DNA from: Stygiobacter sp.
Lineage (GTDB): Bacteria > Pseudomonadota > Alphaproteobacteria > Rhodospirillales > Magnetospirillaceae
Direction of reading: 5' to 3'
NCBI GenBank assembly: GCA_006218045.1
Contig: VBWB01000016.1
Coordinates: 124,001 to 188,000, forward strand
DNA: 64,000 bases
The position numbers and the translations under genes were made by a program. This document shows, piece by piece, positions 41,019 through 49,339 of the stretch (position 1 is its first letter; each line of letters starts with the position of its first letter). The notes under the pieces are model-generated. The model had not been told where the DNA came from and did not search any database. It was given only the letters and a program-made list of their open reading frames with translations.

Positions 41019-42446
41019 TCACTTCCCCTGCTTCTTGGCCTTTTCCGCCGCCTTGGCGGCGCGGAAGCGGTCGGCCCAGCCGGCCACCTCCATCTGGGCG
41101 CCACGGCCCACGGCCAGGGCGCCATCGGATACGTCCTTGGTGATCACCGATCCGGCGCCGATCATGGCACGGGCACCGACCTTGACCGGGGCGACCAGCG
41201 ACGAATTGGAACCGATGAAGGCGTCATCGCCGATTTCGGTTTGCGACTTGGTGAAACCGTCGTAATTGCAGGTGATGGTCCCCGCCCCCACATTGGCCCC
41301 CGCCCCCACATGGGCGTCACCGATATAGGACAGGTGGTTGACCTTGGCGCCGGCCTCGATCGCCGATTTCTTCACCTCGACGAAATTGCCGATATGGGCG
41401 CCCGTGCCGATCTCGGCGCCGGGGCGCAGGCGGGCATAGGGGCCGACATCGGCGCCGTCGGCGATGGTGCAGCCCTCGAAATGACAGAAGCCCTTGATCA
41501 CCACATGGTCGCCGATGGTGACACCGGGGCCGAACACCACATGCGGCCATACCGTCACATCGCGGCCCAGACGGGTATCCCAGGAAAACCACACGCTGGC
41601 CGGATCGACCAAGGTGGCGCCGTTATCCATGGCGGCGCGGCGCAATTCCGCCTGAATGATGGCCTCGGCCCCGGCCAGTTCGACGCGCGAATTGACGCCC
41701 AGCAATTCCTGTTCGTCGCCGAGGACGAAGGAACAATTGGCGCCATCGCCACGGGCCAGACCGACCACGTCGGTCAGATAATATTCGCCCTTGGCATTGT
41801 CGTTGCCGACACGGTCCAACAGCCCCCACAGACAGGCGCCGTCAAAGGCCATGACGCCGGAATTGCACAAGGGGATTTCGCGCTGGTCGTGATTGGCGTC
41901 CTTGAACTCGACAATGGCCTTCAGCCCTTCGGCCCCGACCACCAAACGACCGTAATGACCGGAATCGACGGGCTTGAAACCCAGCACCACCACCGCCGGG
42001 CTTTTGTCGGCATTGCGGCGCTCGGCCAGCATGCGCTGCAAGGTGGCCTTGGTGATCAGCGGTGTGTCGCCGTACAACACCAGCACGTCGCCCTGGAAGT
42101 CCTTGAGCAGGTCGCGCGCCTGCATGACCGCGTGGCCGGTGCCCAAACGCTCGGTCTGCACCACGGTTCGGGCCGGGGCCACCTCTTGCGCCACCACGTC
42201 CATACCGGGACCGACCACCACCACCACCTTGTCCGGGCTCAGGCCCGACACGGTCTCCATCAGGTGCTGGATCATCGGTCGTCCGGCCAGGGGATGCATG
42301 ACCTTGGGCAGGTCGGATTTCATGCGCGTGCCCATGCCGGCGGCAAGGACGATGACGGCCAATTGGGGAGCGGCGAGTTCGGATGTGCCCTGGTCCAAAG
42401 CGATCAATACCCAAGCGGTTGCGGTGATCGGCGGAAAGTGCCACAA
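41019..42446 (-). CDS. glmU: Bifunctional UDP-GlcNAc pyrophosphorylase/acetyltransferase GlmU
   Basis: 475 residues as drawn. The N-terminal uridyltransferase has LAAGMGTRMKSDLPKVMHPL and LYGDTPLI; the C-terminal left-handed beta-helix acetyltransferase has hexapeptide repeats (GAHIGNFVEVKKSAIEAGAK, NHLSYIGDAHVGAGANVGAG, ITCNYDG). It acts after GlmS to give UDP-GlcNAc for peptidoglycan and lipid A. The start is uncertain: a TTG at 42446 gives 475 residues, while a TTG at 42395 gives 458, closer to the family. It is divergent from gph. Confidence 0.93.
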   Translation of the reverse strand: MWHFPPITATAWVLIALDQGTSELAAPQLAVIVLAAGMGTRMKSDLPKVMHPLAGRPMIQHLMETVSGLSPDKVVVVVGPGMDVVAQEVAPARTVVQTERLGTGHAVMQARDLLKDFQGDVLVLYGDTPLITKATLQRMLAERRNADKSPAVVVLGFKPVDSGHYGRLVVGAEGLKAIVEFKDANHDQREIPLCNSGVMAFDGACLWGLLDRVGNDNAKGEYYLTDVVGLARGDGANCSFVLGDEQELLGVNSRVELAGAEAIIQAELRRAAMDNGATLVDPASVWFSWDTRLGRDVTVWPHVVFGPGVTIGDHVVIKGFCHFEGCTIADGADVGPYARLRPGAEIGTGAHIGNFVEVKKSAIEAGAKVNHLSYIGDAHVGAGANVGAGTITCNYDGFTKSQTEIGDDAFIGSNSSLVAPVKVGARAMIGAGSVITKDVSDGALAVGRGAQMEVAGWADRFRAAKAAEKAKKQGK

Positions 42447-42489
42447 AGGAACGATACGAGCCAGTCAATCTTTATTGCGGAAGGTTTCA

Positions 42490-43152
42490 ATGAACCGGGT
42501 CAGACGGGCGGCGATTTTCGATTTGGACGGCACCCTTATCCACTCGCTGCCCGATTTAACGGTGGCCGTGAACAAGACTCTCGCCGATTGGGAGCGTGCC
42601 CCCTTGCCCGACAGCGAGGTCGGCCCCATGGTCGGCGATGGCGCCGGTACCTTGGTAACGCGGGCCTTCAACGCCCGCGGCGGCCTGCCCGGCCCCGATG
42701 TCGCCCCCTATCTGCAACGCTTCCTCGATCATTACGAGCCCCATGCCACCGACCTGACCCGGCCCTGGCCCGGCGTCATCGAAACCTTGGAATATCTGCG
42801 GGCCAAGGGGCTGATCCTGGCGGTGTGCACCAACAAGCCGACCAAGGCCACCCACGATATCCTGAGCACCCTGGGTCTCGATCATTTCTTCGCCGTGGTG
42901 GTCGGCGGCGACGACGCCCCGGCGCTGAAACCCAACCCGGCTCATATCAATGCCGTCCTCGACCGTCTGGGCATGAATCACGAAGACGCGGTGATGGTGG
43001 GCGATTCCATCAACGACGTATTGGCCGCCAAGGGCGCCAAGGTGCCGGTGGTGGTGTTGAGCTTCGGCTATTCCCGCGTGCCGCCGCATGAATTGGGCGC
43101 CGATCTGGTGGTTGACGACTTCACCATGCTGAAGCGGGTCATCGCCGGTTGA
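42490..43152 (+). CDS. gph: Phosphoglycolate phosphatase (HAD family)
   Basis: 220 residues. HAD motifs in order: FDLDGTLIHS (Asp nucleophile), VCTNKPTKAT, KPNPAHI and MVGDSINDVLAAKGA. It dephosphorylates 2-phosphoglycolate, a product of DNA repair and oxygenase side reactions, although related HAD enzymes act on other sugars. A GGAAGG site lies 6 nt before the ATG at 42490. Its stop codon is in the first unit of a 26-bp tandem repeat. Confidence 0.85.
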   Translation: MNRVRRAAIFDLDGTLIHSLPDLTVAVNKTLADWERAPLPDSEVGPMVGDGAGTLVTRAFNARGGLPGPDVAPYLQRFLDHYEPHATDLTRPWPGVIETLEYLRAKGLILAVCTNKPTKATHDILSTLGLDHFFAVVVGGDDAPALKPNPAHINAVLDRLGMNHEDAVMVGDSINDVLAAKGAKVPVVVLSFGYSRVPPHELGADLVVDDFTMLKRVIAG

Positions 43153-43256
43153 ACCGGCAAAAGGTTAGCGCCGGTTGAACCGGCAAAAGGTTAGCGCCGG
43201 CTGAACCGGCAAAAGGTTAGCGCCGGCTGAGCCGGCAAAAGGTTAGCGCCGGCTGA
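43143..43256. repeat. 26-bp tandem repeat, four copies plus a partial
   Basis: Units start at 43143, 43169, 43195 and 43221, with a 10-bp partial at 43247. Each contains GCCGG-TTGAA-CCGGC or a variant (a short hairpin) and then AAAAGGTTAG. The gph stop lies in unit 1 and the znuB-domain stop in unit 4, so the array is the whole convergent gap. Copies differ by one or two bases. Confidence 0.92.
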
Positions 43257-44823
43257 CGCGCACCAGCCCGAACAGCACCACCGCCGCCAGTACCACGGAG
43301 GGGCCCGACGGCGTGTCGAAACGCCAGCTTCCGCCCAGGCCGCAAACCACCGCCACCATGCCCAGGGCCGAGGCCCACAGCGCCATCTGTTCCGGCGTGC
43401 GGGCCAAAGCGCGGGCGGCGGCGGCGGGAATGATCAACAACGCGGTGACCAGCAGCACGCCGACCACCTTCATGGCGCCGGCCACCACCAGGGCGATCAG
43501 CAGCATCAGCCCCAGGCGGGCACGGATGACGTTGTGGCCCTCGGCGGCGGCCAGATCCTCGTCGATGGTGGTGGCCAGCAAAGACGGCCACAGCCGCCAC
43601 AGGGCCAGCAGGGCGACGACGGCGCCGCCCCAGATCACCGCCACGTCGATCCAGCCCACCGCCAGGATATCGCCCAACAGCCAGCCCACCAGATTGACGC
43701 GCACATCATCCAGCAGCGACAGCGCCACCAGACCGGCGGCCAAGGCCCCGTGCGAGACGATGCCCAGCACGGTGTCGGATGCCAGCTTCTTTTGCCCCTC
43801 ACTCACCCCCAGCACCACCGCCAGGACCACGGCCAGCAAGGTGATGCCCAAGGACGGCGACAGGCCGGCGACCATGCCCAGCACCACGCCGAGCAAGGCG
43901 GAATGGGCCAGGGTATCGCCGAAATAGGCCATGCGCCGCCAGACGACGAAACAGCCGAACGGCCCGGCCACCAGGGCCAAACCCAAGCCAGCGGCCAGGG
44001 CACGCAGCAAAAACTCATCCATGGCGGCAATCCGGTCCGTGGATGTGCTCGACCGTGCCGTCGGGGAGATGTTCGACAGTCCCGTCGGGGAGATGTTCGA
44101 CAGTCCCGTCGGGGAGGGACGGTGGGCATGGTCATGCACATGGGTATAAACCGCCAGCGAGGCGGCGACGCGCGGCCCGAACAGGGCCAGATATTCCGGG
44201 TGGCGGGCGACGTTTTCCGGGTGGCCGGCACAGCAGACATGACGGTTCAGGCACACCACCTCGTCGGTGGCGGCCATGACCACGTGCAGGTCATGGCTGA
44301 CCATCAGCACGCCGCGCCCCTCGTCGCGAGCCAGACCGGCGATCAGGTCATAGATTTCCGCCTGACCGGCCATGTCGACGCCGCCCACCGGTTCATCCAA
44401 CACCAACAGATCGGGTTGGCGCAACAAGGCCCGGGCCAGCATCACCCGTTGCAGTTCTCCCCCCGACAGCTCGCGCACCTGTCGCCCCATCACATGGCCG
44501 GCGGCCACCCGGTCGAGCGCCGCCACCACATCGCCCTTGGGCGCCGCCATATGCAGGAAACGGCGGACCGACAGCGGCAGGGCGGCCGGAATATGCAAGC
44601 GCTGCGGTACATAACCGGCCACCAATCCGGGGCGGCGGGTGACGACGCCCGTTTGCGGCACCAGCAACCCCAATGCCACCTTGACCAGAGTGGATTTGCC
44701 GGCGCCATTGGGACCGATGACGGTGACGATCCTGCCCGGTTCCACCGTCAGCGAGATCCCCGACAAGGCCAGATGGCCGTCATGGCTGACGCTGACATCG
44801 TCCAGGCGGACCAGCGCGTTCAT
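43243..44823 (-). CDS. znuCB: ZnuC-ZnuB fusion: zinc ABC transporter ATPase and permease in one frame
   Basis: 526-residue continuous frame. Residues 1-~250 are the ATPase ZnuC ([45 protein letters not shown]). Residues 268-526 are the permease ZnuB ([60 protein letters not shown]). Between them is a His-rich stretch and a linker made by a 24-bp tandem repeat (PTGLSNIS twice). There is no stop between the domains; ZnuB could also be started internally at Met268 (44022). Together with ZnuA it imports Zn(II). Start overlaps the zur stop (ATGA). Confidence 0.85.
   Translation of the reverse strand: MNALVRLDDVSVSHDGHLALSGISLTVEPGRIVTVIGPNGAGKSTLVKVALGLLVPQTGVVTRRPGLVAGYVPQRLHIPAALPLSVRRFLHMAAPKGDVVAALDRVAAGHVMGRQVRELSGGELQRVMLARALLRQPDLLVLDEPVGGVDMAGQAEIYDLIAGLARDEGRGVLMVSHDLHVVMAATDEVVCLNRHVCCAGHPENVARHPEYLALFGPRVAASLAVYTHVHDHAHRPSPTGLSNISPTGLSNISPTARSSTSTDRIAAMDEFLLRALAAGLGLALVAGPFGCFVVWRRMAYFGDTLAHSALLGVVLGMVAGLSPSLGITLLAVVLAVVLGVSEGQKKLASDTVLGIVSHGALAAGLVALSLLDDVRVNLVGWLLGDILAVGWIDVAVIWGGAVVALLALWRLWPSLLATTIDEDLAAAEGHNVIRARLGLMLLIALVVAGAMKVVGVLLVTALLIIPAAAARALARTPEQMALWASALGMVAVVCGLGGSWRFDTPSGPSVVLAAVVLFGLVRVSRR
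44059..44116. repeat. In-frame 24-bp tandem repeat in the ZnuC-ZnuB linker
   Basis: Two exact 24-bp units (44059-44082, 44083-44106) plus 10 bp of a third, starting CGTCGGGGAGATGTTCGACA. As a multiple of three it keeps the two domains in frame and encodes the repeated octapeptide PTGLSNIS on the minus strand. Confidence 0.92.
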
Positions 44824-45284
44824 GGACTTTCCCCCCGGCAGGCGGGACACAGTCCCTCGGCCTCGACGGTCAGGGTGGCGAGCTCGAAGCCATGGCGCCG
44901 CGCCGCATCGCGTACCGCCGCCTCGATCACAGCATCGTTCAGTTCGGCGGCGCTGCCGCATTGGCGGCACAGCAAAAACTGACCGGCCTGATCGTGGCCG
45001 GGATGGGCGCAACCCACATAGGCATTGAGCTTTTCGATACGGTGGATGAGCCCATGGGCCAGCAGAAAATCCAACGCCCGATAAACCGTGGGCGGCGCCG
45101 CCTTGCCCAAGGCCTGCAACAGGGCATAGGCGCCGATGGGGGCATGGCTGCGCCACACCAATTCCAGCACCCGGCGGCGGATATCGGTCAGGCGGGCGCC
45201 GCGGCGGCGGCACTCCTCCTCGGCGGCGCCCAAGGCCTGGGTGATGCAATTGTGGTGATCGTGCTGCGGCGACGGAAAGTTCAT
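44820..45284 (-). CDS. zur: Zinc uptake regulator Zur (Fur family)
   Basis: 154 residues. Winged helix ([40 protein letters not shown]) and a metal-binding C-terminus with [14 protein letters not shown] and CPAC, the structural zinc pairs. With bound zinc it represses uptake genes. The gene is divergent from znuA across a palindrome matching the alphaproteobacterial Zur box and is the first gene of the zur-znuCB unit. Confidence 0.92.
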   Translation of the reverse strand: MNFPSPQHDHHNCITQALGAAEEECRRRGARLTDIRRRVLELVWRSHAPIGAYALLQALGKAAPPTVYRALDFLLAHGLIHRIEKLNAYVGCAHPGHDQAGQFLLCRQCGSAAELNDAVIEAAVRDAARRHGFELATLTVEAEGLCPACRGESP

Positions 45285-45304
45285 GGGGCTTGCCAGGGCT
45301 GAAT

Positions 45305-45317
45305 GTTATATTATAAC
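45305..45317. promoter_or_regulatory. Zur box between zur and znuA
   Basis: Perfect 13-bp palindrome GTTATA-T-TATAAC, within TGTTATATTATAACG, in the 70-bp gap between the divergent zur and znuA starts. One site there can repress both directions. The match to the alphaproteobacterial Zur motif is from general knowledge of the family. Confidence 0.8.
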
Positions 45318-45354
45318 GTCCGGTTCGTAATTCATCATTGCACGGAGCAATCCC

Positions 45355-46287
45355 ATGTGGAAGTCCCTGGCGCTATGCGTGCCGCTGCTGGCCCTGTCTG
45401 CGGCCCCGGTCCTGGCCGAGGTGCCCAAGGTGGTGGCGTCGATTCAGCCGCTGCATTCCTTGGCCGCCATGGTCATGGACGGCATCGGCCAGCCGACCCT
45501 GCTGGTCAGCGGTAATGCGTCGGAACATGGTTATACGCTGAAGCCGTCGGACATGCGGGTGCTGGAACAGGCCGAGATCGCGGTGATCGTCGATACCGGC
45601 TATGAAACCTTTCTGGCCAAGCCGCTGAAGGCCCGGGGCAAGAAGATCGACGTGGTGGCCATGGCCGACCTGCCCGGCATGACGGTGCTGGAACCGCGCG
45701 AAGGCGGATTGTGGGACGGCCACCACGAAAAGCACGACCACGGCAGCCATGGTCACGACCACCATGACCAATTGGACGGCCATGTGTGGTTGAACACCGC
45801 CAATGCCCAAATCCTGGTGGCGGCGCTGACCGAAATACTGGCGGAAAAGGATCCGGCCAACGCCGTCCGCTATCGCCGCAACGCCGACGCCGCCAAGACC
45901 CGGCTGGCCGCCCTGGACGCCCGGTTGCGCGACACTCTGGCCCAGATCAAGGACCGACCCTATGTGGTGTTCCACGACGCCTATCAATATTTCGAGGCGC
46001 GTTACGGCCTGTCGCCCGCCGGCTCCATCACCGTCGACCCCGACCGTCCGCCGCCGCCCAAGCGTCTGGCGGCGCTGAAGGACAAGCTGGTGCAGGCCAA
46101 GGCGGCCTGTGTGTTCCGCGAGCCGCAATTCCCCGCCCCCATCGTCGAAACCCTGGCCAAATCGGCGGGCGCCAAGGTCGCCCTGCTCGATCCGCAAGGT
46201 GCCGCCCTGCCCCCCGGTCCCGATCTCTACCCGGCGCTGTTGACCAATCTGGCCGATTCCTTGACCAAGTGCCTGTCGGCACCTTAA
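45355..46287 (+). CDS. znuA: Periplasmic zinc-binding protein ZnuA
   Basis: 310 residues: signal peptide ending near residue 21 ([11 protein letters not shown]), cluster A-I metal-binding folds with His ligands in [18 protein letters not shown] and [13 protein letters not shown], and a His/Asp-rich loop ([17 protein letters not shown], ~122-138) typical of zinc rather than manganese proteins. It delivers zinc to the ZnuCB transporter. Transcribed from the Zur-controlled divergent region, followed by hisI and the GTPase gene. Confidence 0.95.
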   Translation: MWKSLALCVPLLALSAAPVLAEVPKVVASIQPLHSLAAMVMDGIGQPTLLVSGNASEHGYTLKPSDMRVLEQAEIAVIVDTGYETFLAKPLKARGKKIDVVAMADLPGMTVLEPREGGLWDGHHEKHDHGSHGHDHHDQLDGHVWLNTANAQILVAALTEILAEKDPANAVRYRRNADAAKTRLAALDARLRDTLAQIKDRPYVVFHDAYQYFEARYGLSPAGSITVDPDRPPPPKRLAALKDKLVQAKAACVFREPQFPAPIVETLAKSAGAKVALLDPQGAALPPGPDLYPALLTNLADSLTKCLSAP

Positions 46288-46318
46288 TACCAGGGGACGG
46301 TATTCCCCGGAGACGATC

Positions 46319-46708
46319 ATGCCCAAGTTCGACGCTGCCCTGGCCGCCATCAAGTTCAACGAAGACGGCTTGGTTGCGGCCATCGCCCAGCAGCACGACA
46401 GCGGCGAAGTGCTGATGATGGCGTGGATGAACGCCGATGCGGTGCGCGAGACCCTGGAAACCGGGCGCGTCTGCTATTGGTCGCGCTCGCGCCAGGGATT
46501 GTGGCGCAAGGGCGAGACCTCGGGCCAGCAGCAGCGCTTGAAGGAATTGCTGATCGATTGCGACGGCGACACCTTGCTGGTCAAGGTCGATCAGGACGGC
46601 GTCGCCTGCCACACCGGGCGGCGCACCTGCTTTTATACCGCCGCCCGCGGTGACGATCTGGTGGAAGTGGAACCGGTCAGGATCGACCCCAAGGAACTCT
46701 ACAAATAA
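46319..46708 (+). CDS. hisI: Phosphoribosyl-AMP cyclohydrolase HisI
   Basis: 129 residues. Signature segments: EVLMMAWMNADAVRETLETG, YWSRSRQGLWRKGETSG, and the zinc cysteines in DCDGDTLLVKVDQDGVACHT and RRTCFY. It catalyses the third step of histidine synthesis and needs zinc. It lies away from other his genes and between znuA and a COG0523 GTPase, so it may be a zinc-regulated copy; whether another hisI exists elsewhere is unknown. Its stop overlaps the next ATG by one base. Confidence 0.93.
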   Translation: MPKFDAALAAIKFNEDGLVAAIAQQHDSGEVLMMAWMNADAVRETLETGRVCYWSRSRQGLWRKGETSGQQQRLKELLIDCDGDTLLVKVDQDGVACHTGRRTCFYTAARGDDLVEVEPVRIDPKELYK

Positions 46709-47745
46709 TGGATACCATTCCCGTCACCGTGTTGACCGGCTTTTTGGGCAGCGGCAAGACCACGCTGCTCAATCATTTGCTGGCCCATCCCGGGCTGGCC
46801 CAAACCGCCGTGCTGATCAACGAATTCGGCGAAATCGGCCTCGACCATCTGCTGGTCAAGCATGTGGCCGAGGATATCGTTTTGCTCAATTCCGGCTGCC
46901 TGTGCTGCACCGTGCGCGGCGACATGGTCAATGCGTTACGTGACCTGTTCCTGAAACGGGTCAAGGGCGAGGTGCCGGACTTCACCCGCGTCATCATCGA
47001 GACCACCGGCCTGGCCGACCCCGCCCCGATCATCCATACCCTGATGACCGACCCGCTGCTGGCCAGCCGCTATCGCCTGGACGGCATCGTCGCCACCGTG
47101 GACGGCGTCAACGGCACGCGCACCTTGGACAACCACGCCGAGGCGGTGAAACAGGCGGCCATCGCCGACCGACTGGTGCTGACCAAGACCGACATCGCCG
47201 ATTATGCCGCCATCGAGGTGCTGCACGCCCGCTTGCGCCAGTTGAACCCCGCCGCCCCCATCCTGCGCGCCGATAACGGCAGGCTGGACCCGGCGGAAAT
47301 TTTGGATGCCGGCCTGTTCAACGACCGCGACAAGATCCCCGATGTGCGCAAATGGCTGAACGCCGAGGCCTATGCCGACGAACATGATCACGGCCACCAT
47401 CACCACGACGTCAACCGCCATGACGACCGGGTGGCTGCCTTCGTCTTCACCACCGACAAGCCGGTCAGTTGGCCCGCATTGTCCTTCGCCCTGGAACTGC
47501 TGATTTCCAGCAAGGGCGAGAACATCCTGCGGGTCAAGGGCATCGTCAACGCCATCGGCCACGACAAGCCACTGGCCATTCACGGCGTCCAGCACGTGTT
47601 TCATCCGCCGGCCGCCCTGGATTCCTGGCCCGATGCCGACCGGCGCACCCGCATCGTCTTCATCACCCGCGATTTCGGCCGCGAAGCCATCGAGCGCATG
47701 CTGGGTGGGGTGTTGAGCATCGCTGACGAGACCGGGGTCAATTAA
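46708..47745 (+). CDS. COG0523 GTPase, probable zinc metallochaperone (ZigA/YeiR-type)
   Basis: 345 residues. Walker A LTGFLGSGKTT, the hallmark metal motif GCLCCT, Walker B-like ETTGLADP, the G4 motif TKTD, then a His-rich linker (DEHDHGHHHHDVNRHDD, ~223-239) and a CobW C-terminal domain. Located after znuA and hisI in a Zur-controlled unit, it most likely delivers zinc to an essential enzyme under starvation, HisI being one candidate client. CobW (cobalt) is the alternative, but no cobalamin genes are near. Confidence 0.9.
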   Translation: MDTIPVTVLTGFLGSGKTTLLNHLLAHPGLAQTAVLINEFGEIGLDHLLVKHVAEDIVLLNSGCLCCTVRGDMVNALRDLFLKRVKGEVPDFTRVIIETTGLADPAPIIHTLMTDPLLASRYRLDGIVATVDGVNGTRTLDNHAEAVKQAAIADRLVLTKTDIADYAAIEVLHARLRQLNPAAPILRADNGRLDPAEILDAGLFNDRDKIPDVRKWLNAEAYADEHDHGHHHHDVNRHDDRVAAFVFTTDKPVSWPALSFALELLISSKGENILRVKGIVNAIGHDKPLAIHGVQHVFHPPAALDSWPDADRRTRIVFITRDFGREAIERMLGGVLSIADETGVN

Positions 47746-47789
47746 GAATCCACATTAGAATTGTTATTGATTTGCAAGTGCGAATGGTC

Positions 47790-47889
47790 TAGCGTTCTTG
47801 TCAGATGTTGGCCTCTCCGAGGTCAGCCTCCCTCTCTAAGACAACTCCTTCGCCGCCCGCCTCCCCCCCTTGGCGGGCGGCTTTTTCTT
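47790..47889 (+). ncRNA. Candidate small RNA with CU-rich region and strong terminator
   Basis: About 95 nt in the gap between the GTPase gene and the ugpB-like gene. A stem TGGCCTC-TCC-GAGGTCA lies at about 47809-47825. It is followed by CCTCCCTCTC and CTCCTTC, single-stranded anti-Shine-Dalgarno-like motifs, and a perfect 10-bp terminator. A -10-like TAGCGT lies just before. The exact start is a guess; it could instead be the 3' UTR of the zinc operon. Confidence 0.4.
47852..47889 (+). terminator. Strong rho-independent terminator
   Basis: GCCGCCCGCC (47852-47861), 10-nt loop, GGCGGGCGGC (47872-47881), then TTTTTCTT. It ends the znuA-hisI-GTPase transcript or the candidate small RNA. Confidence 0.92.
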
Positions 47890-47970
47890 GGCTGCACCGT
47901 CATCTTTTTGTAACCCTTGGTGGATTTGCCTTCCCTCTTCAACTCTGCTATCCAGAAGAGGGAGAGAGGG

Positions 47971-49305
47971 ATGATGAAACCTTTTGTTCGTATTGGGCAC
48001 ATCCTGGCCTGCTGCGCCTTGTTGACCGTCGGCAGCGGACGGGCCTGGGCCAAGACCGATCTGGTCTGGTGGCATTCCATGCCCGGCGCCCTGGGGGCGT
48101 GGATCGACGATCTGGCCGACGGCTTCAACAGCCAAAATCCCCATTACCGTATCGTTCCCAAGTACCAGGGCAGCTATGATGCCAGCATGCAGGCGGCCCT
48201 GGCCGCCCATGGCCAGGGCAAGGCGCCGCATCTGGTGCAGGTGTTCGAGGTCGGCACCGCCACCATGATGGCGGCCCGCGACGTCATCCGCCCGGTCTAT
48301 GAGGTGATGGCCCAGGCCGGGCTGGATTTTCTCGACAACGCCTATCTGCCGGCGGTGCAGCTTTATTATTCCAGTCTGGATGGCAAATTGCTGTCGCTGC
48401 CGCTCAATTCATCGACGCCGGTGCTGGTGGTCAGCCGCAAGGCGCTGGTTCAGGCCGGGCTCAACCCCGGCCAGTTGCCGGCAACTTGGCCCGAGGTGGA
48501 AACCATGGCCCGCAGCTTGCTGAAATCGGGCTATGCATGCGGTTTCACCAGCCAGTGGCAATCGTGGATCTTGCTGGAAAACATGTCGGCCTGGCACGAC
48601 GTGCCCTTCGCCAGCAAACAAAACGGTATCGGCGGCATCGACATCGAGTTGAAATTCAACTCCCCCTTCCATGTCCGCCACGTGGAAAGGCTGGCGTCCT
48701 GGGTCAAGGACAAGGTGTTCGTGCCCATCGGGCGCCGTGACGAGGCCCTGGCCAAGTTCCTGGACGGCACCTGCCCCATGCTGCTGGCCACCTCGGCCTC
48801 CTATGGCGAATTGAAGGCGACGCAGAACAAGGATTTCGCCATCGGCATGCTGCCCTATTGGCCGGAAATCCAGTGGGCGCCGCGCAATTCCATCATCGGC
48901 GGCGCGACGCTTTGGGTGATGAGCGGTCATCCCCCCGGCGATTACACCGGTATCGCCCAATTCTTTCAGTACCTGTCGACGCCCGAGGTGCAGGCGGCAT
49001 CGCATCAGCGTACCGGCTACCTGCCGATCACCCGGGCCGCCTATTCGCTGTCGCGGCGCCAGGGCTTCTATGAAGGCAATCCCGAGGCGGAAACCGCCAT
49101 CAAGCAGATCACCTTGCACTGGCCGACGGAAAATTCACGTGGGGTGCGCCTGGGCAATTTCGTCGCCATCCGCGCCATCATCGACCAGCAGTTGGACGCC
49201 ATCTGGGCCGGCAAGGTGACCGCCCAGCAAGGCCTGGACGAAGCGGTCAGCAAGGGCAACGAATTGCTGAAAGCCTTTGCCCGCGATGTCACCGTCAAGC
49301 GCTGA
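47971..49305 (+). CDS. ABC sugar/glycerol-3-phosphate-type binding protein (UgpB-like), orphan
   Basis: 444 residues: signal peptide (ILACCALLTVGSGRAWA) followed by an extracellular solute-binding family 1 fold. The start WWHSMPGALGAWIDDLADGF and APHLVQVFEVGTATMMAA closely resemble UgpB, which binds sn-glycerol-3-phosphate and glycerophosphodiesters. GGATLWVMSG and FFQYLSTPEVQAA are typical later segments. No ugpA, ugpE or ugpC lies nearby, so it must work with a transporter encoded elsewhere or feed the adjacent chemoreceptor. The ATG at 47971 follows GAGAGAGGG. Confidence 0.87.
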   Translation: MMKPFVRIGHILACCALLTVGSGRAWAKTDLVWWHSMPGALGAWIDDLADGFNSQNPHYRIVPKYQGSYDASMQAALAAHGQGKAPHLVQVFEVGTATMMAARDVIRPVYEVMAQAGLDFLDNAYLPAVQLYYSSLDGKLLSLPLNSSTPVLVVSRKALVQAGLNPGQLPATWPEVETMARSLLKSGYACGFTSQWQSWILLENMSAWHDVPFASKQNGIGGIDIELKFNSPFHVRHVERLASWVKDKVFVPIGRRDEALAKFLDGTCPMLLATSASYGELKATQNKDFAIGMLPYWPEIQWAPRNSIIGGATLWVMSGHPPGDYTGIAQFFQYLSTPEVQAASHQRTGYLPITRAAYSLSRRQGFYEGNPEAETAIKQITLHWPTENSRGVRLGNFVAIRAIIDQQLDAIWAGKVTAQQGLDEAVSKGNELLKAFARDVTVKR

Positions 49306-49339
49306 TCGGTCTGCCGTGAAATAACTTTTTCACGGTCGA

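Noticed and set aside
39261-43091. Open frame of 1276 codons on the plus strand
   Set aside because: Antisense to glmS and glmU, without domain motifs; ends in a shadow frame of gph.
43803-44240. Minus-strand 145-codon frame within the znuC/znuB junction
   Set aside because: Alternative frame over the 24-bp repeats with repeated CRTSPRR-type residues; the ZnuC-ZnuB frame carries the motifs.
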